64,000 nucleotides of DNA from PR03 sp031362725 (GTDB lineage Bacteria > Myxococcota_A > UBA9160 > PR03). Made by a program: the position numbers and the translations under genes. The stretch's first letter is position 1, and each line of letters begins with the position of its first letter. Positions 62,478 through 64,000 of the stretch are shown here, piece by piece. The stretch covers positions 13,664-77,663 of the forward strand of contig JANLTC010000233.1 of the NCBI GenBank assembly GCA_031362725.1, in the 5' to 3' direction. The notes below the pieces were generated by a model. That model saw only the letters and a list, made by a program, of their open reading frames with translations. It did not search any database and was not told the DNA's origin.

Positions 62478-63812
62478 TTGCCCGGCGCACGTGACGCTTC
62501 CCCCGAGACCGAGCAGCTTTCCGCGCTGGCGACTCACCTGGGAGAGCGCCGCGAAGCCTTGCTGCGGACGTGGCGTCAAGCGGCCGAGAACGACCCGGAG
62601 TTGACGACCGCGTCGACGCTGTCGCGCAGCCAGTTCCGCGACCACATTCCGGAAGTACTAGACGCATTCGAGCGTCGCCTCTGCGCTCGCCATCGGACCG
62701 AAATGATCGAGGCTGCCCTCGAGCAGAAGGAGGGCGCAGCCGGGCATGGTGTGCACCGCTGGCAGCAGGGCTATCAGCAGCGCGAGGTGATGTGGGAGTG
62801 GCGACATCTCCAGCTCTGCCTCGTCGACGAGCTCGAGCGTTACGCCGCGGAGCATCCGGATCTCGCGCCGGGCGTGATGCCGAAGGCGCGGCGCGCGCTG
62901 GCGGAGCTCTGCAGCGAAGGCGTATGCGAGAGCGCGGGGCAGTACGCGCGCTTCCAGCAGACCGAGGCGGCCGGCCGCGTGCGCGACCTCGAAGAGGCGT
63001 TGCGTTCGTTGAGCGACCTCGAACAGCAGCGCGCAGAAGCGTGGCGCGAAGCCGCTCACGATCTGCGCGGAAACCTCGGCGCCGTGAAGAACGCCACCGA
63101 GCTGCTGCACGATGGCGATGTGCCGGACGCCATGCGAGAGCGCGTACTCGTGCTGCTCCAGAAAGGCGTCACCTCGCTGCACGAACTGTTGACCGATCTG
63201 ATGAGTCTCGCCCGACTCGAGGCGGGACAGGAGGAGCGCCTGGTCGCGTCGTTCGACGCCGCATCGATGCTGCAGGAACTCTGCGACCGCGAGCACGCGG
63301 CCGCGCGCGCGCGCGGCCTCTTCCTCGCAACCGAGGGCCCGCCGGCTTTGCTCGTCGAAGGCGACGCCGTGAAGACGCGACGGATCGCGCAGAATCTGGT
63401 GCTGAACGCGCTCAAGTTCACCGAGCGCGGCGGCGTGAAAGTGACTTGGCAGGAACACGACGCTGCCGGCGCCCAGCAGTGGATCCTCTGCGTGCAGGAC
63501 ACCGGCCCCGGATTCCAGACGGAGGCGGCGGCGCCGCTGGCGTACGCGCTCGAGCAGGCCACCCAGGAAGCGCACGCGGTGGAGGAGCGCGACCTGGGCG
63601 ACGGGGCGGTCGCCGAAACCGCGCCTGCACCGACGCTCGCGTCGCAGTCGGAGCGCAAGCCGATGGCCTCGGCTACCGGCGAGGGCATCGGACTCTCGAT
63701 CGTCAAGCGTCTGTGCGATCTGCTGGACGCCAGCCTGGAACTCGAAACCGAGAGCGGCCGGGGCAGCACGTTCCGCGTCACCTTCCCGCGTCGCTACGAA
63801 GCGGCGCCCTGA
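62478..63812 (+). CDS. Sensor histidine kinase with RsbRD_N-like input domain
   Basis: 444 residues from TTG 62478 (GAAGGAGG site); no convincing start lies nearer the catalase stop. No membrane helix. The N-terminal helical domain (LGERREALLRTWRQAAENDP) resembles the RsbT co-antagonist N-terminal domain. HisKA has His194 (EAAHDLRGNLGAVKN); HATPase has NLVLNALKF, DTGPGF and GEGIGLSIVKRL. An insert of about 45 residues separates the G1 and G2 boxes. Soluble stress sensor probably tied to the preceding oxidative-stress genes. Confidence 0.83.
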   Translation: MPGARDASPETEQLSALATHLGERREALLRTWRQAAENDPELTTASTLSRSQFRDHIPEVLDAFERRLCARHRTEMIEAALEQKEGAAGHGVHRWQQGYQQREVMWEWRHLQLCLVDELERYAAEHPDLAPGVMPKARRALAELCSEGVCESAGQYARFQQTEAAGRVRDLEEALRSLSDLEQQRAEAWREAAHDLRGNLGAVKNATELLHDGDVPDAMRERVLVLLQKGVTSLHELLTDLMSLARLEAGQEERLVASFDAASMLQELCDREHAAARARGLFLATEGPPALLVEGDAVKTRRIAQNLVLNALKFTERGGVKVTWQEHDAAGAQQWILCVQDTGPGFQTEAAAPLAYALEQATQEAHAVEERDLGDGAVAETAPAPTLASQSERKPMASATGEGIGLSIVKRLCDLLDASLELETESGRGSTFRVTFPRRYEAAP

Positions 63813-63848
63813 CGCAACTTCGTCGTCTGGCGAGCGCTCCGCGCTTCC

Positions 63849-64000
63849 TCAGTTCCGGTCCAGCCCGGGCTCCAACGATTCGATGAAGGCATTGCGCACG
63901 ACGTTGCCCAGCGTCGTCCAGAACCCGAGGCGCGGATCCTCGACGGTTCCGGAGATGGGGATCCGGGTTGCGACCCGGTCGTGCGCGTGATCCTGGAAGA
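63849..64000 (-). CDS. C-terminal end of a DUF748/AsmA-like protein (partial)
   Basis: The minus strand is open from the window edge to TGA at 63849-63851. The 50 visible residues include TRIPISGTVEDPRLGFWTTL and NVVRNAFIESLEPGL, the closing pattern of DUF748/AsmA-like envelope proteins (I/VSGxxxDPxxGFW...NAF). Only the tail is visible, so the assignment is provisional. Confidence 0.6.
   Translation of the reverse strand, partial: FQDHAHDRVATRIPISGTVEDPRLGFWTTLGNVVRNAFIESLEPGLDRN

Overview
The window is 64 kb of GC-rich bacterial chromosome with overlapping operons and many GTG/TTG starts. Several surface proteins carry PEP-CTERM-type tails. Others carry a CGDG...CDDGN disulfide repeat or GxDNDGDG calcium-type repeats ending in a Gly/Cys-hydrophobic-Arg tail, which are common in Myxococcota and other former Deltaproteobacteria. 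With AlgE-type porin, Lnt and polyamine ABC genes, this points to a Gram-negative, probably uncultured deltaproteobacterial-type organism. The exact lineage cannot be fixed from the sequence. No rRNA, tRNA or CRISPR was seen.

Layout. (1) 1-2.6 kb: end of a dockerin-like secreted protein, then an SDR and a membrane protein. (2) 2.8-13.6 kb: a tightly overlapping plus-strand operon (three glycosyltransferases, an ABC exporter, a tandem phosphotransferase fusion, an AlgE-like porin, a small secreted protein and a seven-repeat PEP-CTERM propeller) that looks like a glycan synthesis/export unit. A third phosphotransferase paralog lies opposite. (3) 15.2-24.6 kb: large secreted proteins, including a probable copper type II monooxygenase, plus a membrane histidine kinase divergent from lnt. 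(4) 24.6-33.3 kb: surface-sugar genes, one plus-strand GT2 and a seven-gene minus-strand operon (RfbF-like, DUF4910, UDP-sugar dehydrogenase, epimerase/decarboxylase, NovU-type C-methyltransferase, PIG-L deacetylase, glycosyltransferase). (5) 33.6-39.6 kb: polyamine unit (PotB, PotD, PotC, acetylpolyamine-deacetylase-like, acetyltransferase and a divergent class III aminotransferase); no PotA is present.

(6) 39.7-57.3 kb is the unusual part. Six copies of one roughly 80-bp hairpin-ended repeat (one reduced to its 3' end), all in the same orientation, divide it into five segments of about 3.1-3.9 kb. Each segment has different cargo, and truncated genes abut several of the repeats. Intact cargo includes a YeiH-like exporter, a DUF1036 pair, an MFS transporter, a secreted KatG, small membrane proteins, a PEP-CTERM protein, a thioesterase and a P450/TetR/ABC1-kinase set. 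Broken cargo includes IS256, IS91 and IS110 transposases, RelA/SpoT, class III cyclase, asparagine synthetase, CSLREA, nucleotidyltransferase and PEP-CTERM pieces. A decayed IS91/ISCR-like transposase ends exactly in one repeat, so I infer that the repeats are ori-type ends of rolling-circle elements that stacked captured DNA. The last copy cuts off a Ku gene; the adjacent second Ku gene has a nonsense codon.

(7) 58.5-64 kb: stress genes (glycine-zipper protein, hemerythrin-like protein, large-subunit catalase, histidine kinase) and the end of a DUF748/AsmA-like gene.
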